DNA of 32,554 nucleotides, taken from assembly GCA_022842465.1 (NCBI GenBank), contig JALHPN010000092.1, forward strand, positions 1-32,554, written 5' to 3'. This DNA is from Polyangiaceae bacterium. Its GTDB lineage: Bacteria; Myxococcota_A; Polyangia; Polyangiales; Polyangiaceae. Of this stretch, positions 14,426 to 23,262 are shown piece after piece. The position numbers and the translations under genes were made by a program. The notes under the pieces were generated by a model. The model did not search any database, was not told the origin of the DNA, and worked only from the letters and a program-made list of their open reading frames with translations. The stretch's first letter is position 1; each line of letters begins with the position of its first letter.

Positions 14426-14986
14426 CTACTTCGCGGCGGGGGCCTTCGTTCGCGTCCCCGTCACCGTGTACGTGACGGCGCAGGGCAGGGCGGCGTAGTC
14501 GCCGCCGGACGCCGCGAGCTGATCCGTGCACTCGCCCGCGCCGGACGAGGCGCCCGGCGCGAAGCGGTAGGTGAGCGTCCCCTCGAAGCTCGTCGTCCTC
14601 GTCGCGTCCGTCACGGGCGCCCCTGCTGCGTCCGCGAGCACGACGTCGAGCACGTCCTCGCGCGCGAGCACGCAGGCCGGAGTCTGCGTCTTCGCGTCCG
14701 CAGCCCGGACCGTCTGCTCCGTGCGTGACGTGAGCGAGGCCTTCATCGCCGCGTCGATCTTCCCTTCGATCGGGAGGCCACCCTGGAGCCAGTACAGCGT
14801 CGCGCCCTCGTGCGAGAGGCGCACGTCGAAGGTCCACGGGTCCGGGACGGCCCCACACGTCGAGCTCGCGAGCGCGCCGGCGACGGCGAACGTCCCGAGC
14901 GGTGTCCCAGGGGCGTAGGGATCGCGCCCGGTGCACCCCAACGCCATCCACAGCCCGAGCGCACCGAACGAGAGACGCACCTTCAC
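14426..14986 (-). CDS. Hypothetical lipoprotein
   Basis: A 186-residue protein beginning MKVRLSFGALGLWMALGC, a good signal with lipobox ALGC (Cys18). The mature part has scattered Cys (GSSTC-like, CVLAR, GECTDQL, LPCAV) and alternating strands such as TLTYRFAP and CAVTYTVTGTRTK, so it is probably a small beta-rich, disulphide-bonded outer-membrane lipoprotein. The start is GTG with GAGG just upstream. No domain is recognised. About 100 nt separate its stop from the start of the candidate structured RNA on the same strand. Confidence 0.65.
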   Translation of the reverse strand: MKVRLSFGALGLWMALGCTGRDPYAPGTPLGTFAVAGALASSTCGAVPDPWTFDVRLSHEGATLYWLQGGLPIEGKIDAAMKASLTSRTEQTVRAADAKTQTPACVLAREDVLDVVLADAAGAPVTDATRTTSFEGTLTYRFAPGASSGAGECTDQLAASGGDYAALPCAVTYTVTGTRTKAPAAK

Positions 14987-15050
14987 GACCTCATCTCTGC
15001 TATCCGGATCGTGTCGCGAGGGCCAAAATTACCAGGCCGAGATCCGTTCG

Positions 15051-15836
15051 ATGACCTCCTGGGACACCCGCACGTTCACGCGCGCGCTCGCGGCCACGAC
15101 GCTCGCGATGGTCGTCGTCTGGCTCGTGACCGCGGCGACCGACGAGGGCAACCTCACCCTCGCGACGCGCGCGACGCGCGTGATGCCGATCGCGCCGCTC
15201 GCGAGCGCGGTGGGCGCTGCGCTCGCGCTCGGCACGGCGCGCCTCCGCGACGAAGCCCGCGCGCTCGAGGCCCTCGGGCGCTCGCCGAGACAGATCGCCC
15301 TCTCCGCCGCGCTCGGCGCTGCGCTGCCGTCGGTCCTCGTCGCCTTCCTGCTCGCGACCTGGACGCGACTCGACGTGCAGGCGTTCTACCCGCGCGCCCC
15401 TCGCGCCGAGTCGTTCACGTGGAGCGCGGCGTCCTCCTCCTTCGAGAGCGCCGAGCTCCGCGTCCGTGTGGGGGAGGACGGCGAGGCGACGCCGCTCGAA
15501 GGCCCCGGCGGCGAGGGCTCTGGCGAGCCCGACGACGCCGCCCTGCCGCGTGGAGGCCGCGTCTCCGCCGCGCTCGCGACGGCGCTCGCCGGCGCCGCCC
15601 TCGCGGTCCTCGCGTCGCGCGCCGTCCTCACCCCGTCGCTCGAGGGCGAGCAGAAGACGCGGCGTCGGCGCCTCCTCGCCCTCGCGCTCGGCCTCCTCTG
15701 CGCGCTCTCGACCCTGGTCGCGTTCCAGGCCGCGGCCGCTCGCGTCGCGCCGGCGTTCGTCGCCGTCGTCGCGCCGGCGCTCCTGCTCGTCGCCGTGCTG
15801 TTCGGGTATCGTGATCGCCATGAGCACGCCCGCTGA
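15051..15836 (+). CDS. Multi-pass membrane protein, faintly LptF/LptG-like
   Basis: A 261-residue protein with about five or six hydrophobic segments: LAATTLAMVVVWLVTAA near the N-terminus, PIAPLASAVGAALALG, IALSAALGAALPSVLVAFLLA, AALATALAGAALAVLA, and a long C-terminal pair ending LLLVAVLFGY. The stretch RLRDEARALEALGRSPRQIALSAAL resembles the 'E..AL...G.S' segment of LptF/LptG-type lipopolysaccharide exporters. The protein is shorter than those (about 350-390 residues) and the soluble middle domain is only about 60 residues, so the relation is tentative. ATG 15051 is preferred to an upstream GTG. The last 17 nt overlap the following asparaginase gene, suggesting an operon. Confidence 0.55.
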   Translation: MTSWDTRTFTRALAATTLAMVVVWLVTAATDEGNLTLATRATRVMPIAPLASAVGAALALGTARLRDEARALEALGRSPRQIALSAALGAALPSVLVAFLLATWTRLDVQAFYPRAPRAESFTWSAASSSFESAELRVRVGEDGEATPLEGPGGEGSGEPDDAALPRGGRVSAALATALAGAALAVLASRAVLTPSLEGEQKTRRRRLLALALGLLCALSTLVAFQAAAARVAPAFVAVVAPALLLVAVLFGYRDRHEHAR

Positions 15837-16767
15837 CGCGTCCGCGCCCGAAGCCGCTCGCGCGAGCTGGTCGAGCGGTCCGGCCCGGACGTCCCTCGTC
15901 GTCCACGGCGGCGCGGGGTTCGTCGCGCCCGAGCGGCTCCCGCTCCACGTCGCGGGCTGCGAGCGCGCGGCCCGCGCAGGCGGCGACGTGCTGGCGTCCG
16001 GCGGCTCGGCGCTCGACGCCGTCCAGCGCGCGGTCGAGGCGCTCGAGGCGGATCCGCTCTTCAACGCCGGGACCGGCGCCTGCCTCGACGCGGACGGCCA
16101 CCTGGCCCTCGACGCGGCGATCATGGAGGGAACGACCCTCCGCGCCGGCGCCGTCTGCGCGATGCCCGCCTTCGAGCACCCGGTGACGATCGCGCGCGCC
16201 GTGCTGGAGACCTCTCCTCACGTCCTCCTCGCCGCCGACGGCGCCGTCGCGTTCGCCCTCGCGAACGGCTTCGTGCGCCCGGAGGAGGCGAGGATGATCA
16301 CGGAGCTCGCGCGGCAGCGCCTCGAGGCCGCGAAGGCGAACCGCACGACCGAGGGCTGGGCTGGCGGCACCGTCGGCGCGGTCGCGCGCGACGAACGCGG
16401 GCGCGTCGCGGCGGCGACGAGCACGGGCGGGCTCGTCAACAAGGCCCGTGGGCGCGTCGGCGACTCGCCGATCCTCGGCGCCGGAACCTACGCCGACGAC
16501 GCGGCGGGGGCGTGCAGCACGACCGGGGACGGGGAGGCCATGATGCGCCTCTGCGTGGCGAAGACGTGCATCGAGTGGATGCGCGGACCGACGGCCTGGC
16601 TGCCGGAGGAGGCTGCACGCGCGATCCTCACGCTCCTCCGCGAACGCACGCAGGGCGAAGGTGGGCTCCTCCTCGTCGACCGCGCCGGACGGCTCGGCCT
16701 CGCGCGCTCCACGCGCACGATGTCCTGGGCGGCCGTCGTCGACGGTCACCTGCACTCGGGAGGGTGA
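15820..16767 (+). CDS. Isoaspartyl peptidase / L-asparaginase (Ntn hydrolase)
   Basis: A 315-residue enzyme of the plant-type (type III) asparaginase family. It starts with VVHGGAG (28-33) and has NAGTGACLD with substrate-pocket residues, AAIMEG, then the autocleavage site: GGTVGAVARD with Thr184, which becomes the N-terminal nucleophile of the beta chain. Downstream, STGG and RVGDSPILGAGTYAD bind the substrate, and CSTTGDGE is conserved. Length and all key residues are standard, so the enzyme should hydrolyse isoaspartyl dipeptides and asparagine in the cytoplasm. The start ATG 15820 lies inside the upstream membrane-protein gene; an in-frame GTG at 15811 is an alternative. No signal peptide is seen. 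Confidence 0.92.
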   Translation: MSTPADASAPEAARASWSSGPARTSLVVHGGAGFVAPERLPLHVAGCERAARAGGDVLASGGSALDAVQRAVEALEADPLFNAGTGACLDADGHLALDAAIMEGTTLRAGAVCAMPAFEHPVTIARAVLETSPHVLLAADGAVAFALANGFVRPEEARMITELARQRLEAAKANRTTEGWAGGTVGAVARDERGRVAAATSTGGLVNKARGRVGDSPILGAGTYADDAAGACSTTGDGEAMMRLCVAKTCIEWMRGPTAWLPEEAARAILTLLRERTQGEGGLLLVDRAGRLGLARSTRTMSWAAVVDGHLHSGG

Positions 16768-16818
16768 GTCCCGAGCGTGAGCGATGCTGGCGACGTCGGA
16801 GGAGACGCCGCCCCGGGC

Positions 16819-16941
16819 TCACTTGCTCTCGGGCGTGCCCTTGCGATCGATGGCGTCCTGCAGGCCACAGCGAACGCGGGTGGCGCGCTTGACGCGCCTC
16901 TTCTTGAGCGGCGTAGCCAGCCACTCGTGACGCTTCCTCAT
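16819..16941 (-). CDS. Small basic ORF, 40 codons
   Basis: The frame MRKRHEWLATPLKKRRVKRA... ends 16819. It has about one third Arg/Lys and almost every codon ends in G or C (for example CTC AAG AAG AGG CGC GTC AAG CGC GCC ACC CGC), as in real genes here. A start 8 codons upstream at 16965 is possible; GGAG lies too close to ATG 16941 to be ideal. I know no family. The composition suggests nucleic-acid or ribosome binding, but that is inference. The rest of 16768-17161 holds an A-rich patch (about 16985-17005) that could be promoter DNA, and no other gene. Confidence 0.4.
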   Translation of the reverse strand: MRKRHEWLATPLKKRRVKRATRVRCGLQDAIDRKGTPESK

Positions 16942-17161
16942 GCTCCAGATTGCGCGGTTTGACATAGCGGGGGGCGCAATCTCGCGAAAACGACACCAAA
17001 AAGCAAGCGCTTCTGAGGGGTGGACGGCCGATCCACGCAGACAGGGCCGCGCGGGGCGCTCGCCGGGCCGGATCACCCCTCCGTTCCTGCTGAAATCCTC
17101 CGTGATCCCGGCCGTCGTCCGCGAGGTCACGTCGTGGTTCGACGCTTGCTTGAACCTACAT

Positions 17162-18481
17162 GTGGCTTCGCTCTTCCGGTCTTCCCGTGCGATCTGGACG
17201 TTCCTCTGCCTCGGCGTCGCCGCGGCCGGCTCGGCGGCGGCCGTCGGCTGCATGCAACCCGAGCAGGAGGACATCGGGGTCGGCGGTGACCGGGTGACCG
17301 AGGGCGCGAGCCGCTCCTCCGCGCTCCTCCAGAGCACCCTGCTCTTCGAGAACGGCTGCGCTGGCGTGAAGGTCGGCCCTCGTCACGTCCTCACCGCCGC
17401 TCGCTGCGTCGCGAGCACGCGCACCCTCGTCCGCGGCGGCTCGCTCTCCTTCGTGCTCGGCAGCAGCGGGCGCCCGACGGCGACCGGCGCGGCGCGGCCG
17501 GCCGACGCCGGCGAGCCCGAGGAGCCCGCCGCGGGCTACCAGCAGGCCGCGATCACGGACGTACACGTGAACCCGTCCTTCTCGACCAAGTGCCGTGAGG
17601 ACTCGTGCGGCCTCGGCTCGCTCGTCTCGAGCGATGCGGCCGACGTCGCCGTCCTCGAGCTCGCCGAGGAGCTGGCGGGCGTCCCCGCGTTGCCGGTCGA
17701 CCTCGATCCGGTCGGCGAGGCCGACCCGCTCTTCGTGACGATGTCGGAGTGCGCCCTCCTCGACAGCCCCGCGGGCAGCACCGTCCTGAACCGGACGCAG
17801 GCCGTCCCCGCGCGCAGCGTCGTCCACGCCGGCAGCCCGTACGAGCAGAACGACGCCCTCGTCAGCCGTCTCGCCTCTTCCTACCTCGTCACGGCCGGTC
17901 CCGGTTGGGACGAGGAGGCGCCCGGCTTCTGCCGCGACGACGTCGGGGGCCCGGTCTTCCGGACGGGCTCGGCCGTCGTCGTCGGCGTCACGGCGGGCTA
18001 CACGGGGTGGACGCGGGACCGGGTCACGCCGGCGACGCTCCATCACACGCGCATGGACGACGAGTCACGCGAGAAGGTCGGCTCCTGGCTCCGCACGCTC
18101 GGCGTCGAGACGATCCACTCGTGCAGCGAGTCGACCGACGGCTGCCCCCGCAACACCTACTCGGGAGGCCCGCCGACGCCGGCGACGGGCACGAGCACGG
18201 ACGACGGCGACGGGGGGCTCGTCGACGGCGGCCTCGTCACCGAGCGGAAGCCCACGCGTCCCAAGGAGGATCGGATCGAAGTCGAGCAGCCGGAGGAGCG
18301 CACGAGCACGCCGTCGTACGACGACGACGCGGGACCGAAGAAGACGACGAAGAAGACCACCACCGGCTGCAGCGCGTCGCCCACGGGGGCGAGCGACGCG
18401 ACCTCGGGCCTCGCCGGGTCGACCTTCCTCGCCGCCGCCGTCCTCACGATGCTCGGTCGCCGCCGCCGCGCACGCGGCTAG
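17162..18481 (+). CDS. Catalytically dead trypsin-like protein with MYXO-CTERM-type tail
   Basis: A 439-residue secreted protein. GTG 17162 gives a signal peptide (WTFLCLGVAAAGSAAAVGC); the frame is open further upstream without coding character. The trypsin fold is recognisable: CAGVKVGPRHVLTAARC, DVAVLEL and CRDDVGGPVF. The catalytic His of the TAAHC motif is Arg81, and the Ser of GDSGGP is Val261; Asp161 remains. Proteolysis is therefore not expected, and a binding or scaffold role is more likely. A Pro/Thr/Asp/Lys-rich linker follows. The last 37 residues have GCS, a hydrophobic stretch and RRRRARG, the MYXO-CTERM pattern of myxobacterial surface sorting. It converges on the PEGA lipoprotein gene with 3 bp between stops. 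Confidence 0.82.
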   Translation: MASLFRSSRAIWTFLCLGVAAAGSAAAVGCMQPEQEDIGVGGDRVTEGASRSSALLQSTLLFENGCAGVKVGPRHVLTAARCVASTRTLVRGGSLSFVLGSSGRPTATGAARPADAGEPEEPAAGYQQAAITDVHVNPSFSTKCREDSCGLGSLVSSDAADVAVLELAEELAGVPALPVDLDPVGEADPLFVTMSECALLDSPAGSTVLNRTQAVPARSVVHAGSPYEQNDALVSRLASSYLVTAGPGWDEEAPGFCRDDVGGPVFRTGSAVVVGVTAGYTGWTRDRVTPATLHHTRMDDESREKVGSWLRTLGVETIHSCSESTDGCPRNTYSGGPPTPATGTSTDDGDGGLVDGGLVTERKPTRPKEDRIEVEQPEERTSTPSYDDDAGPKKTTKKTTTGCSASPTGASDATSGLAGSTFLAAAVLTMLGRRRRARG

Positions 18482-18484
18482 GGC

Positions 18485-18790
18485 TCACTCCGGCATCGGC
18501 AGGAGCTTCACCTCGAGGCGAAGGGGGCCCGCGCCCTCCTTCGCCTCCACGATCTTGTCGTACGGGAAGTGGCCCGGTGCCTCCACCGTGACGCGATGCG
18601 AGCCGGGGGGAAGCGCGACGCCGCGCGCGGACACGACGTCGAGCGTGCCGACGAAGCGGTCGTCGATCGTCACGGACGCGGCCTTCGGCGAGCCCACCAT
18701 GCGAAGGGAGACGGTGGGGCCCGGTCCTCGCGCCGGCGCGCACCCGAGGACCGCGAGCGTCGCGAGGGCGAGGAGTCCGGCCGCGCGCAT
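18485..18790 (-). CDS. PEGA-domain lipoprotein
   Basis: A 101-residue protein. MRAAGLLALATLAVLGC gives a signal with lipobox VLGC (Cys17). The remainder is one PEGA-type beta domain: ASVTIDDRFVGTL, LPPGSHRVTVEAPGHFPY and a closing strand LRLEVKL. PEGA domains are small surface modules often tied to kinase systems in myxobacteria. The ATG shares its first base with the guaA stop (TGATG), so translation is probably coupled to guaA. Confidence 0.82.
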   Translation of the reverse strand: MRAAGLLALATLAVLGCAPARGPGPTVSLRMVGSPKAASVTIDDRFVGTLDVVSARGVALPPGSHRVTVEAPGHFPYDKIVEAKEGAGPLRLEVKLLPMPE

Positions 18791-20337
18791 CACTCCCACT
18801 CGATCGTCGCCGGCGGCTTCGACGAGATGTCGTAGACGACGCGGTTGATGCCGCGCACCTCGTTGATGATGCGGTTCGACATGCGACCGAGGAGATCGTA
18901 CGGGAGCGGCGCCCAGTCGGCGGTCATCCCGTCGAGCGAGCGCACCGCGCGGATCGCGCACGTCTCCTCGTAGGTGCGGTTGTCGCCCATGACGCCGACG
19001 CTCTTCACGGGGAGGAGAACGCAGAAGCTCTGCCAGACCTGGTCGTACATCCCGGCGGCGCGGATCTCCTCGCTCACGATGTGATCGGCGGCGCGGAGGA
19101 CCCCGAGCCGCTCGGGCGTCACCTCGCCGAGGCAACGGATGGCGAGCCCCGGCCCGGGGAAGGGCTGGCGCCAGAGGATGTCCTTCGGCATGCCCATCGC
19201 CTCGCCGCAGGCCCGCACCTCGTCCTTGAAGAGCTCGCGGAGCGGCTCGATGAGCGAGAGCTTCATGCGCTCGGGGAGGCCGCCGACGTTGTGGTGGCTC
19301 TTGATGACCGCGCTCGGCCCCTTGAAGGAGACGCTCTCGATCACGTCGGGATAGAGCGTGCCCTGGACGAGGTACTTCGCGCCCTTCACCTTGTTCGCCT
19401 CCTCGTCGAAGACGTCGATGAAGACCTTTCCGATGATCTTTCGCTTCTGTTCCGGATCGCTCACGCCCTTCAACGCCGAGAGGAAGCGCTCGCGCGCGTC
19501 GATCGCGATGAGGTTCAGGTGGAACGCCTCGCGGAAGGTGCTCGCGACCTGCTCGAACTCGCCCTGCCGGAGCACGCCGTTGTCGACGAAGATGCAGGTG
19601 AGGCGGTCGCCGAGCGCCTTGTGGCAGAGGACCGCGGCGACGGACGAGTCGACGCCGCCCGAGAGGCCACAGATGGCGTGCTCGTCGGGACCGACCTTCG
19701 CCTTGACCGCCGCGATCGCTTCCTCGGTGAACGAGCCCGGCGTCCACGTCGGCGCGAGGCCCGTCACCTCGAAGAGGAAGGACGCGAGGATGTCCGAGCC
19801 TCGCGGCGTGTGCACCACCTCGGGGTGGAACTGGATCCCGTACATCTTCCGCGCGGGGTCGCCGACGGCGCAGAAGGGCGTGTTGCCCGACGTGCCCATC
19901 GTCGCGAAGCCGGAGGGCATCGACGCGATGCGGTCGCCGTGGCTCATCCAGACGTCGATCGCCTCGGCCTTCGCGAAGCGGTGGAAGATGCCGCTCGTGT
20001 CGTCGATCGTGACGCGCGCGGCGCCGTATTCGCGCTTGTCGGCGCGCTCGACCTTGCCGCCCAGCGCGTGCGCGAGGAGCTGCATCCCGTAGCAGATGCC
20101 GAGCACGGGCACGCCGAGCTCGAAGACGCGCTTGTCGACCCCGGGCGCGCCCTCGTCGTAGACGCTGGCAGGGCCGCCCGAGAGGATGACCGCGCGCGGG
20201 CTCATCGCGAGGACCTTTTCGAAGGGCGTCGTGCAGGGGTGGATCTCGCAGTAGACCTTGTGCTCGCGCACCCGGCGCGCGATGAGCTGCGTGTACTGCG
20301 ACCCGAAATCGAGAATGAGGACGAGGTCCTTCGACAT
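18790..20337 (-). CDS. guaA: GMP synthase, glutamine-hydrolysing
   Basis: A 515-residue enzyme that aminates XMP to GMP with glutamine and ATP, the last step of guanine nucleotide synthesis. The class I glutaminase domain has LSGGPASVYD, nucleophile Cys82 in GICYGMQLL, and GIQFHPEV with the His-Glu pair. The ATP-pyrophosphatase domain has the P-loop SGGVDSSVA and HHNVGGLPERM. The C-terminal dimer domain ends YDISSKPPATIEWE, the canonical tail. The length is close to the usual 520-525. ATG 20337 is chosen; a GTG five codons upstream is also open. It follows a Ser/Thr kinase gene by 57 bp, so it may be transcribed with the kinase cluster. Confidence 0.98.
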   Translation of the reverse strand: MSKDLVLILDFGSQYTQLIARRVREHKVYCEIHPCTTPFEKVLAMSPRAVILSGGPASVYDEGAPGVDKRVFELGVPVLGICYGMQLLAHALGGKVERADKREYGAARVTIDDTSGIFHRFAKAEAIDVWMSHGDRIASMPSGFATMGTSGNTPFCAVGDPARKMYGIQFHPEVVHTPRGSDILASFLFEVTGLAPTWTPGSFTEEAIAAVKAKVGPDEHAICGLSGGVDSSVAAVLCHKALGDRLTCIFVDNGVLRQGEFEQVASTFREAFHLNLIAIDARERFLSALKGVSDPEQKRKIIGKVFIDVFDEEANKVKGAKYLVQGTLYPDVIESVSFKGPSAVIKSHHNVGGLPERMKLSLIEPLRELFKDEVRACGEAMGMPKDILWRQPFPGPGLAIRCLGEVTPERLGVLRAADHIVSEEIRAAGMYDQVWQSFCVLLPVKSVGVMGDNRTYEETCAIRAVRSLDGMTADWAPLPYDLLGRMSNRIINEVRGINRVVYDISSKPPATIEWE

Positions 20338-20394
20338 GGCGGTGGGCCGCACGTAGCACGCGGGCGAGACCGCCGGAAGGCTCGGCGCTCTCGA

Positions 20395-22266
20395 CTACGG
20401 GCCCGCGTGACCGGCGACGTTCGCGGCGGCCGAGCGCACGGCGCCGGTCGGTCCCACCTCGAGCGCGAGGAGCACGAGGAGGCTCGCCATGACGAGCGAC
20501 GACGTCGCGGAGCGGCGCTCTCCGTGATCGCGCCACGCGTCGCGCGCCCTCGCGAAGAGGCCGACCGCGAGCGCGCACGGGAAGACCGGCGCCAGGAAGG
20601 GGACGAGGCCCGAGGCGACGGGCGGGATCCCCAGCGCGGCCGACTCGCTCGCGGAGAACGTCATGATGATCATCAGGATGCCGAGCGCGAACGCGGCCGC
20701 TGCGGCCACCGTCGTCGAGCGCGTCCGCTCCGGGGCCAAGCTCTTCGCGGCGAGGGTGGCGGCGACGACGAGCACGAAGACCGTCGCCACGCCGCTCGCC
20801 ATGATCGAGTCGCCGCGGAGCGCATGCCCGATCGGGCGCGTGACCGGGGCGAGCCGCAGGAGCCCGTGCACGACGACGGCGGGGCCGAGGACGATGCCGG
20901 CGAGACGACCGAGCTCCGAGCGTGAGAGCGGCGACGGAGCGGGCCTGGGGACCGACACGGGAGTGATCGGCGTCCGCAAGGTCCGCGGGTTCGAGACCGC
21001 GAACGCGGCGGGAGGCGTCGGGACGCCGATCTCGGACGCCGCTCGCGCGCGCGGCTCGCTCGCGCGCCGCGTCGCGTCGGCGCTCGGCAGCGTGGCAGTG
21101 AGCGCCGCGGGGGCGGCGCGTTCCTTCGGCGGAGGCGGCGGCGCCGGCCCTGCGTTCCGCGCATCGAGGACGGGCGGAATCGACGAGAGGAGCGGCTTGT
21201 CGATCGCGAGGTCGAGCCCGCTCGGCGTGGCGTCCTCGTCGCTGTCGAACTTCGGCCGCACGGGCGGCACGAGGTCGTCGACGCGGGAGTTTCGCTTCCG
21301 CGAGCGCGGCGCGTCCTCGAGCTCGGGCTCGTCGAGGGCCAAATCGCTCATGTCGGGCAGCGTCGCGACCGACGAACGAGACGGCGGCTTCGACGCATCC
21401 CGGAGGTCTCTCATGCGCCTGACGAGCTCGTTGGCGTCGCCGAGGCGAGCGGTCTTGTCGCGCACGGTGCACGACGCGACGAGGGCGGCGAGCGCGACCG
21501 GCGCGTCGGGGACGCGCTCTCGGAGAGGGGGGACCTCCTTCGCCTTGACGAGCCGGAGCACGTCCATCGCCGTCGAGCCCTGGAACGGCGGCTCGCCGAC
21601 GAGCAGCTCCCACAGGATGACGCCGAGCGCCCACACGTCCGCGCGCGCATCGACGCCGGCGCGATCGGTCACCTGCTCGGGCGCCATGTAGTGCGGCGTC
21701 CCGATGAGGAGGCGCTTCTCGGAGGCCGGGGCGGCGCCGAGGGTGGGGAAGAGGCAGGCCCCGAAGTCGAGCACCTTCGGCGTGATGCGCGTCCCTTCGC
21801 GCGCGAGGAAGATGTTCGCGGGCTTGAGGTCCCGGTGGACGACGTCACGCGCGTGCGCGACGGCGACGGCCTCCGCGACCGGTATCAGGATCTCGAGGGC
21901 CTCCTCCGCGGACAGACGCCCGCCGCGAGAGCGGACGTAGTGCTCGAGGTCCTCGCCCGAGAGCAGCTCCTGCACGATGAACGGCGTCCCGTCGTCGTCA
22001 CGCGCGACGTCGAGGACGTCGACGACGTTCGGGTGACGCACGGCGGCGGCCGCCCGCGCTTCTCGGAGGAAGCGCATCACGTCGTCCTCGTTGTCGACCA
22101 TGTCGTGGGCGAGGACCTTGATCGCCACCTTGCGTCCGAGCGACACGTTCGTCGCGCGGTACACTTCGCCCATGCCTCCGATGCCGAGGCACGCCTCCAG
22201 CAGGTACTTCCCGCCGAGGAACTCGCCGGAGCGCTCTCCGCGCCGCTGGGTGACCTCGGTGCCCAC
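20395..22266 (-). CDS. Ser/Thr protein kinase with C-terminal multi-pass membrane domain
   Basis: A 623-residue PknB-type kinase. The kinase domain (about 20-285) has GIGGMGEVYR, Lys50, HRDLKPANIFL (Asp146), DFG (167-169) and a GTPHYMAPE activation segment, all intact. A Ser/Pro/Arg-rich linker of about 160 residues is probably disordered and may be a phosphorylation region. About five hydrophobic segments (about 450-615) anchor it. Multi-pass tails are less common than the single-span PASTA or PEGA layouts, so it may sense a membrane event. The start is GTG. It sits between a PEGA-like gene (51 bp upstream) and guaA (57 bp downstream). Confidence 0.9.
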   Translation of the reverse strand: MGTEVTQRRGERSGEFLGGKYLLEACLGIGGMGEVYRATNVSLGRKVAIKVLAHDMVDNEDDVMRFLREARAAAAVRHPNVVDVLDVARDDDGTPFIVQELLSGEDLEHYVRSRGGRLSAEEALEILIPVAEAVAVAHARDVVHRDLKPANIFLAREGTRITPKVLDFGACLFPTLGAAPASEKRLLIGTPHYMAPEQVTDRAGVDARADVWALGVILWELLVGEPPFQGSTAMDVLRLVKAKEVPPLRERVPDAPVALAALVASCTVRDKTARLGDANELVRRMRDLRDASKPPSRSSVATLPDMSDLALDEPELEDAPRSRKRNSRVDDLVPPVRPKFDSDEDATPSGLDLAIDKPLLSSIPPVLDARNAGPAPPPPPKERAAPAALTATLPSADATRRASEPRARAASEIGVPTPPAAFAVSNPRTLRTPITPVSVPRPAPSPLSRSELGRLAGIVLGPAVVVHGLLRLAPVTRPIGHALRGDSIMASGVATVFVLVVAATLAAKSLAPERTRSTTVAAAAAFALGILMIIMTFSASESAALGIPPVASGLVPFLAPVFPCALAVGLFARARDAWRDHGERRSATSSLVMASLLVLLALEVGPTGAVRSAAANVAGHAGP

Positions 22267-22317
22267 GGCCCCGATCCTATCGTGCTCGAGCCTGATCCGT
22301 GCGCGAGAACTGCCGCG

Positions 22318-23178
22318 TCAGAAGGAGCCCGAGAGTCCCGCCGCGGCGCCGCCCCGGACGGGGGACGCGTCGAAGCGCCATCCGCTCGCGCTCGCCCCGA
22401 CCTTGGCGTCCACGTCACCCTTGGGGCGCGTGAAGAACATGTAGGCGGCGACGCCGAGCGCGACGATGCCGACGCCCGTCGAGATGTCGGAGATGATGAG
22501 CTTCGTGCGCGCGCTGTCGACGTCGCTCTCGTTGCAGCGCGGCTTGCACTTCTGGAGCTCGTCGACGTCGCTCTTGCCCTGGAGGCCGAAGACCACGGCC
22601 GTGCCGAGCGCGATGACGCCGATGCTGCCGACGACGACGGCTGGGACGATCGAGCCGGGCTCCTGCTTCACGGCCGCGCCTGCCCCGTCGCCCCCGGTCT
22701 TCGACGTCCCGAAGCTCACGGCGATGTTGCGGCTCTTCTGGCCGGCGCCGATGAGGACCCGCTCCTCCTTCACGACGCCGCCTCGCTCGAACGTGAACGT
22801 GTGCTCGCCCAGGTCGACCGGGATGGGGCGGCCGTCGAGCCTCTCCGACACGGTCACGCCGTCCATCATGACCTTCACGTCGGCGACGTCCTTGTCGCCT
22901 TCGCGCGCCACGACGACGACGGAGGGGGCGTCGCGGTCGAGCTCGCTCAGCCACTGGACGCAGTCGCGCTTGATGGCGGAGGGGCAGACGTCACGCGCAC
23001 ACACGAGCATCTGCTCGCGCGCGCGCCGGTACTTGCCTTCGTCGCGCAACGCCTGTGCCGACTCGGCCGCGGAGATGCACTGCTCGCGATCGTCCGCCTG
23101 CGCCGCGCGCGGCGCGACGAGCGACAGCCCGACGAACGCGGCAGCCACGAGCGAGCCCCTCGTCACGAGTGTCGTCAT
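22318..23178 (-). CDS. Secreted PEGA-like protein with two membrane segments
   Basis: A 286-residue protein. ATG 23178 with AAAGGAAC just upstream begins a signal peptide ending near AAQA. A Cys-rich helical part (CISAAESAQALRDEGKYRRAREQMLVCARDVC) resembles one TPR-like hairpin. A PEGA-like beta domain follows (VVVVAREGDKDVADVKVMMDGVT, VDLGEHTFTFERGG). Then come two hydrophobic segments, IVPAVVVGSIGVIALGTAVVFGL and IVALGVAAYMFF, flanking a Cys pair (CKPRC). This layout is typical of proteins encoded beside kinases in myxobacteria; here it lies between two kinase genes on the same strand. Confidence 0.72.
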   Translation of the reverse strand: MTTLVTRGSLVAAAFVGLSLVAPRAAQADDREQCISAAESAQALRDEGKYRRAREQMLVCARDVCPSAIKRDCVQWLSELDRDAPSVVVVAREGDKDVADVKVMMDGVTVSERLDGRPIPVDLGEHTFTFERGGVVKEERVLIGAGQKSRNIAVSFGTSKTGGDGAGAAVKQEPGSIVPAVVVGSIGVIALGTAVVFGLQGKSDVDELQKCKPRCNESDVDSARTKLIISDISTGVGIVALGVAAYMFFTRPKGDVDAKVGASASGWRFDASPVRGGAAAGLSGSF

Positions 23179-23262
23179 GTTCCTTTCTCCACGGTCGAGC
23201 CTATCCCGCACGGCGCGCCATGGGAACTAAACGAGGGGACCGACAGCGGGCGCCTCCGCGCG

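Noticed and set aside
18485..21634. A 1049-codon open frame on the minus strand
   Set aside because: Most of it is the wrong frame across guaA and a kinase gene, a product of high GC. Only its last 101 codons, the PEGA lipoprotein, have a start, signal peptide and domain.
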